A stretch of 64,000 bases of DNA, from the NCBI GenBank assembly GCA_023897205.1, contig JAHWDD010000003.1:6265665-6329664 (forward strand). The letters run 5' to 3'. Positions 1 through 11,383 of this stretch are shown here, piece by piece. The notes below the pieces were generated by a model. It did no database searches, was not told the origin of the DNA, and saw nothing but the letters and a program-made list of their open reading frames with translations. The stretch comes from Exophiala sp. HKRS030 (lineage: Eukaryota > Ascomycota > Eurotiomycetes > Chaetothyriales > Herpotrichiellaceae). The translations under genes were made by a program, and so were the position numbers. Position 1 is the first letter of the stretch. Each line of letters opens with the position of its first letter.

Positions 1-1523
1 ATGGTATGAGATTGAAGGTTGGCCATGCTCTGAGCGGTTCGTCGCTTGAGGAAGGCGTTGGCAGTTTGGGATTTTTGTTGTCTTTCCCAGAGTAGATTTT
101 TGCGTAGAGATTCTGTCAGCTCTGTTGACAACATATTTCTCCTGGTAGTCCGAGGGGAATGCGCCACAGATTTCGCCGTTGGATTAGGAGGTGGTATCTT
201 TATCGGTCGTCGACCTGAGCTCTGCATCATCATACCATCATCTTCATCCGGAGAGACGCCCATTGTCTCTGCCTGTGTAGATGGAGCGCGAGCCCGATGG
301 AGTGCAGGTTGTGAGTATGCGTGGTTAAGTCCAGTCTGTGACTTGTTGAGAGCTAGGGTCAGCATTGATCGTCGAGATACCAAGTCAGGACGACTGTCGA
401 CCCGTCGGAAAAGATGAGGTTCTTGGGCGACTCTTCCATTTCCGTCGTCTGAATTGGAATCTTCCCACTCGTCGCCATCTTCTTCCTCGTCCTCGTCGAT
501 GGCCGACTCAATGACTTCGTCAGTGTCGTCTTCCTCATCACTACTCTCGATGGCGCCCTCGTCGTTCTCCGCATCTTCTTGTATTCTTCTTTCCGCAACC
601 ACATCTTTAAACGACGTTCTCTTTGGCTGCAGTTTCGACTGGGAACCTTGCAAGGTTGTTTTACTTAGACTTTGGGACAGCGAGCTCCTTGGTGGGGGTG
701 CCTTGTGTGAAAGCACTCTCTGCTCAAAGGACGACTCATCATCCTCCGACGATCCGCCGAGCGTGAAAATGCCGGCCTTGATTGGGGGAGGGGCTTTTGT
801 ATTCAGCTTGGACGAAGGCACTGGATGCATCCCAATGCTGGTTTTGCGCTGTCGGAAGGACGAGGTGGCTGGAGAGAAACCATGGACCACCGACCCAGAA
901 CGTATCAAGCCATCCGAGGAGACCGAAGTGTCGGAATCACGATGTTCGCTCTGGCGAGCCATCGTACTCCTCGTGGCGGTTGTCGTGGCGGACAAACACG
1001 ACTCCGTCGAATCGTGCATAGGTCTGGACTCGTCTTGTTGTTCAACTTTCGGTATTGAAGAGGGCTCGGGTAGCGCAGGGACACTGGCTTGTATGGAAGG
1101 GGACAAGGGGCACAGGGCCGTCTTCTCTTTTATCGTTACCATGATCTTTTCAAGTGCATCGGGAGTCAAGTGGCGTGATTTCGAGAGGGAACTAGCGCAT
1201 TCATCTTGTCCAAAGGATCTCGATCGGGTCGAGAGCGGCTTCTCGTTCAAGCTGTCGTCTGAAGAGAAGGAGTGGGATAACGAGGGCGCCCGTGATACGG
1301 TGGGCGGCGAATCGACTGGCGTTACACACAGGGACTCGCGAGACCATACCCGCCAGCTCATGTTCTCATATCTGTGGCCTTCTTTGATGGTCTCCGAACA
1401 CTTGTTAAACATTGTCCACATTGCTTTTAGACTGATGGCGTTGGCAGGATCGATCTGGTGCATCTTCAGTGCGTCGAGTTGTAGGACTTCGGGCACCGGA
1501 CAAGATGCCATTTCGAGCGGCAT
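1..1523 (-). CDS. DUF1752/DUF3295 (AreA GATA-like N-terminal) protein, 3' end missing
   Basis: Single open frame on the minus strand, starting at the ATG at 1523 and running off the left edge (at least 507 residues). An in-frame TAG lies upstream with no other ATG between, which fixes the start. Residues about 29-60 read AISLKAMWTMFNKCS...YENMSWRVW, the DUF1752 signature also found at the N-terminus of AreA-type nitrogen regulators. The middle is Ser/Pro-rich with a long acidic stretch (around 540-430). Near the edge, MLSTELTESLRKNLLWERQQ and RRTAQSMANLQ match the C-terminal DUF3295 block, so little is probably missing. Proteins with this pair are fungal regulators of unclear biochemical role, and no DNA-binding GATA finger is visible here. 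The serine-rich plus-strand frame over 454-1581 is its shadow. The ATG is directly preceded by a short hairpin (1524-1545). Confidence 0.85.
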   Translation of the reverse strand, partial: MPLEMASCPVPEVLQLDALKMHQIDPANAISLKAMWTMFNKCSETIKEGHRYENMSWRVWSRESLCVTPVDSPPTVSRAPSLSHSFSSDDSLNEKPLSTRSRSFGQDECASSLSKSRHLTPDALEKIMVTIKEKTALCPLSPSIQASVPALPEPSSIPKVEQQDESRPMHDSTESCLSATTTATRSTMARQSEHRDSDTSVSSDGLIRSGSVVHGFSPATSSFRQRKTSIGMHPVPSSKLNTKAPPPIKAGIFTLGGSSEDDESSFEQRVLSHKAPPPRSSLSQSLSKTTLQGSQSKLQPKRTSFKDVVAERRIQEDAENDEGAIESSDEEDDTDEVIESAIDEDEEEDGDEWEDSNSDDGNGRVAQEPHLFRRVDSRPDLVSRRSMLTLALNKSQTGLNHAYSQPALHRARAPSTQAETMGVSPDEDDGMMMQSSGRRPIKIPPPNPTAKSVAHSPRTTRRNMLSTELTESLRKNLLWERQQKSQTANAFLKRRTAQSMANLQSHT

Positions 1524-1545
1524 TTCTGGTGGGATCGAACCAGAA
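1524..1545 (-). promoter_or_regulatory. 5'-leader hairpin abutting the start codon
   Basis: On the minus strand a perfect 6-bp inverted repeat (TTCTGG, 10-nt loop, CCAGAA) ends exactly at the ATG of the DUF1752/DUF3295 gene. It could slow initiation, but this is inferred from position alone. The loop region contains a GGTTCGATCCC string resembling a tRNA B box, but no tRNA can be folded around it. Confidence 0.35.
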
Positions 1546-2823
1546 ATCGGGGGAGGGAGGAGAGGGAGGAGGAAAGTGTAGTTGCGAGACCAGAGGAGCA
1601 CCCTGAACTAAGAGTCGAGGGGGTTTACAATCGCTTTCGATCTCGATTTCCGCATACGATGGGAAACTGGGTGCGTGTTGATCGGCTTGTGACGCAATGC
1701 GGTGATCGGCTCCGTACGGTTGGGATTTGTGGAAGCGGGTGGGAGAAAGGAGACTGGTTAGGTGGTGTGCTAGAGTGTCGAGAGAGGGATGAAGTGAACA
1801 CTTCGAGAGGGTGTAGAGCGGGAAGCGAGGGTGTAGGCCATGGAATCTACCATGGACAAAATGTGGTTTGTTGAGGAATTGAAGGAAGAGAATGCGCTTG
1901 GGGAAAGGAAGTGGTATAACAAAGCGGGAGCAAGGCTCGAGGGCAAGCCGGGGACCAGGGCAATGGACAGAGAGAGAGGCGAGGCCATGGGGCACAGGGC
2001 ACGAAAAAGAATCAAGCAGGGGGGGTCAGCATTGATTCGGGTAAGTCTTGTCCCTACATGGCAGGGCCCAGGGCTTCTTTCTTTTGGGCCTCTAACGGTC
2101 CCTAGGCCGGGGCTAGTGGGCTCTCGCTGTAGAAGGGGGGGCTAGTGGACTTGGGACGAGAACGAGGGCGCAGGGGAAAGGATTTGCGTTGGGCGGCGCA
2201 TGCTTCGAGACACGAGGGGCCGTCACGGACGTGTAATGTGAATTGCACTTGAAATGACAGGCCCTTTTGGATTTTGACCCGCCCGGCTATTTGACGGCTT
2301 CTTGCTTTCTCCCTGGACACTGATAAAATAGCCCCACAAGCCCAATAGCTCGAGAAGTTGTTGTCGTCGGTCACACCGTTACCGAGTACAAGGACTGGTT
2401 ACGAACGACTTTGCCCAAAGGCCAGGCATCAATTTCTCGTAACGGCGCTCGAAAGAGAGACACAGAGCCAAAGAACCCCAGAACCTCTCCAGGAGTTTCC
2501 GGTGTCAGCAGTTCTGCAAACGTTTTCTGCCTGCCTTTACGAGACCATCAATCGGTCCCCTGTCTGTGTGCAGGTGCCTTTTTTGTTTTATTGGACTCCG
2601 TCAGCATGGACTGTAACACATTAGAGAAGAATTAATGAATGAATAGTAGCATGTGAGAAATTGTTATTATTGGGGGGAATATGGTACGTCCGGGACCAGC
2701 CAAAAAGGGTCATTCGGCATTGGTCTTGGGGGGGCTCAGTCAGTCACATGCACCGGCACGGATCTTTGTGTGCTGTCGCTCTTTTCAGCCACAACGCACA
2801 CAAGACTGGGGGCGTTTTATTAT

Positions 2824-5568
2824 TACTCCGTACCTAAAGCTTCTAGGTAGTTCCCAGGCCCCAGGCTGAGGGTCGACCAGGTACTCGTACTCCACGAGAT
2901 ACTAACTCGTTTCCAAAGGTGGCAACTGATTCAGAACACAATGTAACAACAATCCATCACCTCGCACGGAGTACGCAATCATCCCATATGATTTTGGCTC
3001 CCAAAATGAAGATGCGTTGTCAGAGCAGCTGACTCGAGACGTCCGTTGTATCTCGTAGCCGGACTAACTCTCGTAGCAACCCTCAGTTGACTTTTTGGTG
3101 ACTTTTTGCTGGGGTATCCATTAACTGGACTCTGTTCGAATTCTGCCGGATTGAGCCAGTAAGCGAGTGTCAAATGTCTACAGTATTTCCATCCGTCTTC
3201 CCCGTTCAGACTAAAATGCCGTCCACGTGCGAATTTCTTTGAGAGCAAGTCCTTTTTTTCATGTCCAGCTGACGCTCTAGAGACGAGTGCTCCATAACTC
3301 ACTCCCCTACTCTCCCGAGTACGTTACGGAGTAAAAACAAAAGTCATGAATTGTTTGATCCGCCTTCTTGCCTCGAGTGCGGTTACACATACTGTACGGA
3401 GTAGTACTTTACAAACTCTGGCGAAGGCCGGTTGATTAATTCAAGTAGTTTCTATTACTCTGATGTTGCTTTCTTGTGAGTACACCGTATGATCTAATTG
3501 AGTCTAATTTGATCTAGACAAAATCTAGTCTGTTTGGGTAGGTTTCACTGGCATGTGCAATACCAACCACATCCTACGGAGTACAATATACAGTAGTCAT
3601 CTGTCGCCTTGACCTTCAACTATTTCACAGTACTTCGTACAAACATCGCCAGGCTGTGCCCCAACACTCTGGCTCCCGACTCCCGGATCTTGACCCGAAT
3701 GCGGTCAACAGCCGATCTTGTCTGTGCCACGCAAATGATCCATTCTTTCGTTATTATTGTGCCCTGTCCAGACCTTTGCAAGTACAACTCTCGATGCTCC
3801 TGCAACCCTCCCCCTCGTAAGCACTTTGTTACCTTGTGTACTTGTACTCGGTACTCGGTAGCGGCATTGTCTTTTTGTTCTTCGAGCCTTGTCGAACAGT
3901 GTTACCCCAATCCTGTATCACCCTCCACCGTGCAACCTACCTTACCGCACGAGACATTGTATACGCCGTACGGTACTAAAATACTCGTTATCCCCTTTGC
4001 CATCCCGCAGTGCTACACCGAGTGCCGACTCCCACGTCACAAATGCACAAGTCAATCCGTTTCCTTCGGGGCGACATCCCACGGGCGTCGGCAATCAACC
4101 CATTAATTGATCACCACCACCACCACCACCACCATCAACAAACCCCTGCGAACGTGGCTTGAGGGGCGTCCATTGGGAGAAATAATGCGAGATCAAAGAA
4201 AAACGGTGACGGCCTTTTGTTGTAATGATGCGTCTTCAATAGGGCAAATCGCAACGAGGACAGTATTCCATTCGTCCCATTCGCATCCACCCCCATTCTT
4301 TAAGCCCTGGATTATCGCACTTTAACATACCACTACACATATTACTCCGTAAAAAAACAAAGTCACCAGGTCACCGGCAATTGAATTCGAATATCTCCGA
4401 AACTAGCAATGATCGCCTCCCAAGGGCCTTGCTACCGCCAGCCCTTTACCCGGCACCCTGTCACTCCGTAAAGGGGGTTTAAATTCGTACGGAGTATATA
4501 CGGGGGGGGTGTGTGTGTGATGAACGTTTGCCCAGCTTTGGTTTGGTTGACCAACAAGGAAATGCCAATCCATCGGAACCGCAAGCAGCTGATCGCGCAC
4601 CTTGTCCCTGGGTCCGAAGCCAAACGTTTGGCACGCTTGTCGAGCTTTCCCCCTTCCCTCCGTCCCTCCGGAAGTATCAAGCCTGTTGGTTAGCTTGTAC
4701 TCCATACCCAAAACTATTGTCCATCGTGATCGATGGTTTGACGCTTCCCATCAACGGTGGCTGGCACGCCAATTGCTGCAAGCAGTAAGGTGTTGGCGCC
4801 CGCGGAATGCTATTCGCATATGCCGGGGGTGGGGTGGGCTCAAAACAAGGGCTGGGCTTCGTCAATAATTTAGGTACAGTCCGGAGTATTGTACGAGTAA
4901 CAAGATCCGTCGGCTCCTAACTTCAACAGTGATCAGCCAGCAACCATCTCAATACTCATGCCTTGTCTCACCTTGCATCGGTTGAATGTGTGGTTTCCGC
5001 CGTAAATGACTTACAGTCTGCATCCGGGATAGATATCCTATAGGTATCTGTTTGATCCATGGATTACGGGAGTACTCGTCTGGAGTCCTGAGCCTCCGTA
5101 CGTGCGTAGTTCGTCTCTTCTGACGCAGCCTTACCGAATGGCCGGGAATACCGACTTTTGCAATATTGTATGATAACGCTCGAGAGAGACACCGGTCAAA
5201 TCTGGGACGGTTCAATGACTCCGGTCCGCCATCGCAGGTACTCGAACTTGACAACATGGTGTCCAAAGGCCCCCTTGTACATAATGTATCAGGGAGGGCA
5301 CCTGTCCTCTCGAGGGCACGTCCAGCTGGCTAGGCGCTCTCGCTCGCTGGCCCTTGCAGTCCGGATAGGACGTTAGGCGTATCCGAACTTTGTGTTGCCC
5401 CCTTCGAGACCGCTCTCCTTGATCTTGCATCTCTTTTCTACCTTGTATATCCACACGTCAAATCTCCCATCAGTTGTTGCTCTAAAACGTACCAAAGGTC
5501 GGTGGATTGGACGGCCCTTTACGGTCCATTGCTTCCGCCGTCAAATCTGCCCTGACAGATACTCCGTA
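2824..5568. repeat. Cluster of seven TACGGAGTA/TACTCCGTA 9-mers
   Basis: Exact copies at 2824, 3325, 3395, 3575, 4343, 4488 and 5560 in both orientations, with additional one-mismatch copies at 2965 and 4462. Spacing is irregular, so they are dispersed rather than tandem. Function unknown. Confidence 0.75.
4112..4132. repeat. (CAC)7 trinucleotide microsatellite
   Basis: Seven perfect CAC units, interrupted afterwards by CAT, in non-coding sequence. A simple repeat with no visible function. Confidence 0.9.
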
Positions 5569-6705
5569 CCTCTTCCTTATTCCTACACACCAATCGTTTG
5601 CCACTTTCGCAGCCTTGCAAGGTCGACAAGATTCCTTTTTGCCTTCAAACTAATGCATAGCGACATCGACACATCGCCTGACACCGAGTTTCTCGTACGA
5701 CCAGGAGTCAGTCCTCAGCGGCGAGGAAACTACAGCCGAAAAGACCTACCGTCCATGCTATCAGGCTGACGTCGAGCACCTAAGTATGGGAAACTTGACA
5801 CGGCGCAAACGCTTTCGCTGAAACCCCAAAAACTTCCATCAAATTCCTGCTTGCCGCATGCCGCATGCCCAGATGTGTCAAATGTCCTCGATATGTGTGC
5901 TTGAGAATGCAGATGGGCCATGACACATCCCTTGAGGTATTCATTCGCCCGGACGATACCACCCTGAGTGTAGCAGTTCCTGTCGCCCGGCTAGACTTTA
6001 CGTCACTCTGCCAGTTCCGAGACCACTTCGGATGGATTGGTCATCCATATCAACATCCAACGTGCTGGGATGAGATACTTTCAAATGCTCGGTCGTTGCA
6101 TCCGAAAACTCGTACACTTAGATCATTTCCACTTTTTCCAACGGTATCAATTTCCAAACCCCTGCAGCTCTATCAGGTCTTGACATTACATCTCAATACA
6201 ATCATCCCATATGACCGTGTGGACAGCTTCATGTGTTTGCATCGCCACCACGGAGGCACTAGGTTTGCAATCTGGAGTGTGCCTCCAAATAGTGTCTCCT
6301 TTGACAGGACATCTTAACTGCAGATCTCCATCGATATCAATATAGCTGACTCGATAATGCAGCCACCCGTCGCCGAGACAGCTAGATAATGCTAAATGGC
6401 TAAATGGTACGCGCGAAGTGAGTTTGGCGTAGGCTCAGTCAGCCAAGATGTGCCCTGCGGATCAGTGGCCATTTCGATAAAAAACCCGATGCCCAAAAGA
6501 GGGCATAGGTGAAGCTGGCGTCGGCTCACAGCACTATCATACGAGTACAGTGCTCGGAAAGTCTCTCATCGACGATGGTGGTCTTTACTTCGTTGCGAGG
6601 GGGGTGACGTGTAAGCACGGGTGTCAGATGGACGCTCGGCAATCGATGCCCTGAATCTAGGTACCGGGGTATCTGGCGACCCCAAAGACCCCATACGCAA
6701 CGTAT

Positions 6706-8589
6706 TCAATGGTGGGTCTGTGTCCAAAGCTCCAGAGCGCCCTGATCACAAGCAGGACCAAGCCAGAGAAACTCCATCATGACAGCCTTGAGACTCACCA
6801 GACTGGGTATCTGCAAATGCATCAAGATCATCCTTACCAGACTGATGAAGAAAACCTCGTCGTCGGCGTTTGAGTGGCCCGCACCCATCGCGCCCATTAC
6901 AGCCACCCACAATAGGAACTCTGTCCTCTTACTCGTACAGGTTGACACTCGTGCTTCGTCAGACTCGAGCCTCCTCCTGAGTCGTCCAATAAGCACCTTC
7001 AACGGCTCCGGCCTAGCCAGCGGATAAATCACTCCATACGCGAAGATCAGAATGGCCAATCGACAGAGCTCCGTGTGTCCCGTACTCTCCGGCAGCAACA
7101 GCAATCTATACTGGATCAGATTTCTGTAGACGTGTGTCTCCCACGACGACGACGTCGCCGGATTCCCTGACCCAGTGTCTAGGAGACGACAATACATTTT
7201 CATGTCCAGTAGCAAATCTTTGATTTCCTCATTGTCATCGTCATCATCCTGACCCGCTCCTTCCGGGAAGAACACACTCGCGCGCTCCCTCGGAGGGCGC
7301 ACCACGCTGACCTGATGCAGCAGGACGTGTCTGTATAGCTGACACAGTGCGAAGTTGGGTTTCTTCAAGCCCAGACTCGCCTGCAATATGTCCGTTGACT
7401 GGACCTGCTCCGCTATGCCCGGAGTTGTGATCACATCGAGGTCACCGCGAGCAAACACGAGACGTCTCAATGCAGAAACATGTGCCTCTGCCCAGCGGAA
7501 GTGCGAGAAATAATCGAGCCAACCCAGAGAACGGAGCGGTGGGGCGAAAAGCCCGAAACATGAGCCTTCCCTCTCCTCCTCGTCCCTGTTCCGGGGAATT
7601 TCGTTTCGAACGCGACCTGGATTCGTCGCGCTAATGGTGAATGCCAGCACGGCGAAGATGACCGAGTCATTGACAGTGTCGTTCTCGATGTGCATGCGGA
7701 CGCGACACAGTGAGCGGTTCTGACAGGTGAGCATAATCGCATCGTTCTCTGGGGAGGCAGGACAGTGCAGAGACATTTCGAGCGCGGCTGGCCAGATGAA
7801 GGAGTTCAGGAGGAGGTCATCGGTCATGCTGAGGCGAAAGAAGGCCGACGCCAAAGTCTCATTGCTGCTGAGGATTTGATGCCCAAATGCAGGCCAGAGG
7901 GTCGTCGCAGCATAGTGGTGAATGCGTCGGACATGTCCATTCTCAAGGATGGCGGCGCAAGATGGGGATGGGTGATGGTAGTTGAAGTGATCGAGAGGCT
8001 GTTTTATGAGTGCTGGATGGCTTTGGTTATCATGCTGCTGCTGCTGATCATGACGATCTCGCGGATTCGGTGAACAGGATGGTGGTGGTTGCACAGGTGG
8101 CTTCGATTGGGCCTGGGAGTTGTGCAGCGATTGCGATGAGAGATGACCCCGACGGGAGACATCGTGAGAAAAATACAGTGGCCATTCGCAACAAGGGGGT
8201 TCTGCACCAGGAGATACATCATCCGCCTGGACCTTGCTAGGCTTGACGTGCGGCGTCCGAGCTGCGAGAAGAGTTGGACGGCCAGTTTCTTTCCTGCACC
8301 TGGCTGACGCCCGTTGAGCCTCTCGCTGAGCAGCTCGTCTGCGGCCTAGATGTGGGAATAATCAACTGTAGGTTAGCCAGATACTTTCCCATCGAGTTTG
8401 GCCGGTGATATGCAATGCTGTGTGACTCTGGAGCGATGTAATCAACCTACGATATAAACGCTGATTTAGTCTGTTCTGAACTCTTTTCCTGGCTTTCGCA
8501 TCTGTGACACCAGTCCAGTCGTCGTTCGCGGTGCGAGCTTCTCTAGGCACGTGTCTTTCAAAGATGATGCTTGATAGTGCGCTTTCCAT
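6706..8589 (-). CDS. bZIP-like transcription factor with DUF3425-type C-terminal region
   Basis: CDS = complement(join(6706..8345, 8451..8589)), 592 residues. The start at 8589 has an in-frame TAG four codons upstream. Residues 24-60 read DDWTGVTDAKARKRVQNRLN followed by QRLYRRRRAAQREAQR, the basic region of the fungal bZIP-like class that carries a DUF3425 C-terminal region. The 105-nt intron (8346-8450) falls inside this basic region, and only the spliced form restores RRRRAAQ. No clear leucine heptads follow, as is common in this class. Residues about 110-125 are Gln/Pro/His-rich. The rest is an alpha-helical hydrophobic region with an acidic insert (QDDDDDNEE). It is likely a nuclear DNA-binding regulator. 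The targets are unknown, and the neighbours are housekeeping genes that give no hint. Confidence 0.85.
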
Positions 8590-9169
8590 CTCGCCGCACT
8601 AGATTCTGAGACGACACTTTTCTCTACTCCTTTCTATCCATTCTCGGTCCGCCGAGGAACCATTTCTGGTAAACGCCCATCATGCTGGAACCAAATTTAA
8701 TCATCTTGGGCGCGGTCTGATCATCTTTTGCCAGCAACTAGATAGGAAGGGAAGCACTCTCCCTGGCGGCATCATCGATACCAAAAGAGTCAGAAGTGGA
8801 TGCAGCTGGCTTACGCCTCTTGATCCAATTATGTCCAAGGAGAATGATCGGGTTGGCTCCGTAAGGTAAGCATCATCCCCGAGATATCCTTAAATCCGAT
8901 AGTTGATGATACCAGCAGTTCTACGCACTCGTTATGAAAGATTCAACAGTCCTCAGAGGAGTCATCTGGTAATAAATGAGGGAGAGAAGGCATCATACAT
9001 CGACCCAATCGGGGCGCACGCTGAACAGAGTCAGAGATGTCAAGAGCTTGATTGATTCTATCCCATTTCGAGTCCGGGTATCTTTTATACAGATTCATGA
9101 ATCCTTTCTCATGCACGCTTTTTGTCTCTGACAGACGCCATAGAATACTGGATCGTTTCATAGACGAGC
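8590..9169. other. Intergenic region between bZIP-like gene and CCT5
   Basis: About 580 bp holding the promoter of the bZIP-like gene and the 3' end of CCT5, both minus strand. A 72-codon minus frame (8943-9161) has no family resemblance and is treated as chance. Nothing else seen. Confidence 0.6.
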
Positions 9170-10918
9170 TTAGAACTCGTTGTCATCATCTCCGGACATA
9201 ATCACATTGTTGATTTTGAGCACCTGGAGAAAAATCTGATCAGCGATATCTATAAACTTGGAAACCCTTGCTTACCATTCGGCAGAGCTGTGTCGCCAGC
9301 AAAAGTTGTGACCTCTTTCCGATCAAGGGGTCAATGACAAAGTGTTCCCGCATATCTACGAGGTCAATGTCAGCATAAACTAGAACAATATCTGGAAGCT
9401 CTTACCGTTGCTGCCAGTGCTCATACAATCCACACCTAGTCGTGAGTTCTGCTCCTTGACTTGTCGTGACTTGACCTCAGCAAGTGTTTCGATAGGACTT
9501 AGTCCAGAGTTTTCTGCAAGAGCCATAGGAACCGAGTCAAGGGCGTCGGCAAATGCCCTCATAGCATATTGTTCCAGGCCAGGTGATTTGTTGGCTGCAT
9601 CTTCCACAGCCAGTGAGCATGCAATCTCAGCTGCGCCGCCACCATATACAACTCTGTTGTCTCTGACCAGGTTTCGTACCACACACAGGGCATCATGTAA
9701 TGATCTCTTAGCCTCATCAATGATCATCTTGTTGCTTCCTCGTACAAAGACAGTAACTGCCCGGGTGTTTGCACATTCCTCAATGACCAGCATCTTTTCA
9801 CGGGTGGTACCGAAAGTCATTTCTCTTACAATACCGGCCTTGCCCAACTTTTCGCTGCTTAAATCCTCGAAGCGGGGCACGATTCTTCCATTGGTGGCAA
9901 TGGCTATTAACTCAATCTCAGGCCCGCCTACCCATCGAACAGCTGGCAAATGGTTTTGAAGAAGAAGATGGTTTGCTTCATCATCAAAGCCCCACTGGCA
10001 AATGACGAGGTTGGCTCCGGTGGCTTTGATCATATCGATCATCTCAACGAACTTGTTCTGCTCGTATTGTTGTAGTTTCTTGAACTCTTCCACGGTAGAG
10101 ATATCCAGCTTGTGCTTGGTCTTCGGCTTGGGGGGTTCAAAGGCGCATGTTAAAATAGCGAGTTTGGCGTCTTTCACTTCGCTGGGCATCTGAGGGTGTG
10201 AGAAGTCCTTGTCCACGATGACACCCTTGACAAGCAGCGAATCCTCTATTGAGCCTCCGGCCTTGCCATCTACCTTGATAAGTTCGAAGTCGACATCTTT
10301 GCGTTCCAAGTCGGCAACAGACATGACAGCATCGACTGCAATTTTGGCGAACTGATCATGTGCTTTGCTGACGATTTTGCTGCCCAGGCATGTTTTGGCA
10401 ACCTTTATTAGATTCTCCTGTCGTTCTCTTGTGAATGGTATCTCGTCGCTGATCTTGTCGAGTTGTGCAACTGCAACTTCGCATGCTTGATCATAGCCGT
10501 CTGCGATCCGAATTGGATGAATCCCCTTGTCAATGAGGTCTGCAGCCTGATCTAATAAAGCTGCGGCCAACACAACCACACCCGTCGTGCCGTCACCAAT
10601 CTCCTCGTCCTGCGACTTCGACAGTTCGACCATCAGTTTTGCAATTGGATTTGTAAGTTCCATCTCAGACATGATTGTGCGGCCATCGTTAGTTATCTGG
10701 ATGTCTCCATCGGGAGAAATGAGAATCTTGTCCAAGCCTCGGGGTCCCAAAGATGTCTTGACAATGCCGGCCACAGTCCTAGCCGCTACAATATGCTGTT
10801 TCACTGCATCTGTGCCATGGGTTCTCTTCTTCTTTCCTTGGTCTCGAACAACGATGAATGGTCGGCCGGTCTCGTCCTTCAACAGTTGGGCCTGTGACAA
10901 ATCCAATTGCATCGCCAT
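9170..10918 (-). CDS. CCT5: T-complex protein 1 subunit epsilon (CCT5)
   Basis: CDS = complement(join(9170..9223, 9276..9355, 9406..10918)), 548 residues, the normal length for the family. The ATG at 10918 gives [16 protein letters not shown], a typical CCT5 N-terminus; a longer frame would need a GTG start. Group II chaperonin motifs are present: [12 protein letters not shown] and [11 protein letters not shown] for nucleotide binding, and [11 protein letters not shown] near the end of the equatorial domain. Two 50-52 nt introns near the 3' end are needed to reach the true C-terminus ([19 protein letters not shown], then GDDNEF). The product is one of eight subunits of the cytosolic TRiC/CCT ring that folds actin and tubulin using ATP. 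It shares a 465-bp divergent promoter with the APH-fold gene. Such essential genes are usually constitutively expressed. Confidence 0.97.
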
Positions 10919-11383
10919 CTTGGGCACAAGGCCGCGTTACCACGATAGTGTTTTGGTTGGCGTTGTTCGGGTGTTTCGAGGACTGAAGTTTCCGATTCGT
11001 GATATGACAAAGCACTCGATAGGACTGATATTGTTGGAGTTGCGATTGGCTAGTAATTGAGATTTCCTCTTCCGAAGAGACAACCTATCCGTACCATGAA
11101 AATAATGAAGGTGTTCGCACGAGAATGAAGCAGGACGTTGGTGGGATGGCTACCTGAAATTTTTGGGGTTCTCCAAATGATGGACAGGGACTCACAGCGC
11201 AGCCAGATGTCACGCCAAGCAGGACAAAAGCAGCGTTGAAGGCTCTAAGTGCATATAATGCACCGAGACGGAAGGTTGCGCGAAAAGTAAGGGAGTCTGC
11301 TGTGTTTGCAACGTTTACAGATATCTCGGAATCCCAGCTGCACCGGCGCCTTTTGGAAACGGAGGGGTAAGCCGCCCGTTGCG
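10919..11383. promoter_or_regulatory. Divergent promoter between CCT5 and APH-fold kinase gene
   Basis: 465 bp separate the two start codons, so both promoters must lie here or overlap the flanking genes. No TATA-like or known operator motif stands out. Confidence 0.55.

Larger units (their letters stand above)
1546..6705. other. 5.2 kb gene-poor intergenic region
   Basis: No convincing gene. Frames up to 165 codons (for example 3609-4106 and 5865-6317, plus) have no recognisable family, atypical composition or no splice-compatible neighbours. The left end is probably the long CT-rich promoter and leader of the minus-strand gene at 1-1523. Seven exact TACGGAGTA/TACTCCGTA copies lie here (2824, 3325, 3395, 3575, 4343, 4488, 5560), with several one-mismatch copies and many short TAC/GTA palindromes. 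A (CAC)7 microsatellite is at 4112-4132 and a GT tract at about 4508-4519. Confidence 0.6.

Noticed and set aside
1524..1545. tRNA B-box-like GGTTCGATCCC
   Set aside because: The flanks cannot form a T-arm, and no acceptor, D-arm or anticodon arm can be drawn; it sits directly before a start codon.
454..1581. 375-codon plus-strand serine-rich frame
   Set aside because: It is the antisense of the acidic and conserved regions of the minus-strand DUF1752/DUF3295 gene; poly-Ser is the reverse of GAC/GAG-rich codons.
3609..4106. 165-codon plus-strand frame
   Set aside because: No recognisable domain, Cys/Ser/Thr-heavy composition and location in a motif-rich gap; likely chance.
5865..6317. 150-codon plus-strand frame
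   Set aside because: No family resemblance, no neighbouring splice-compatible exons, and convergent with the bZIP-like gene.
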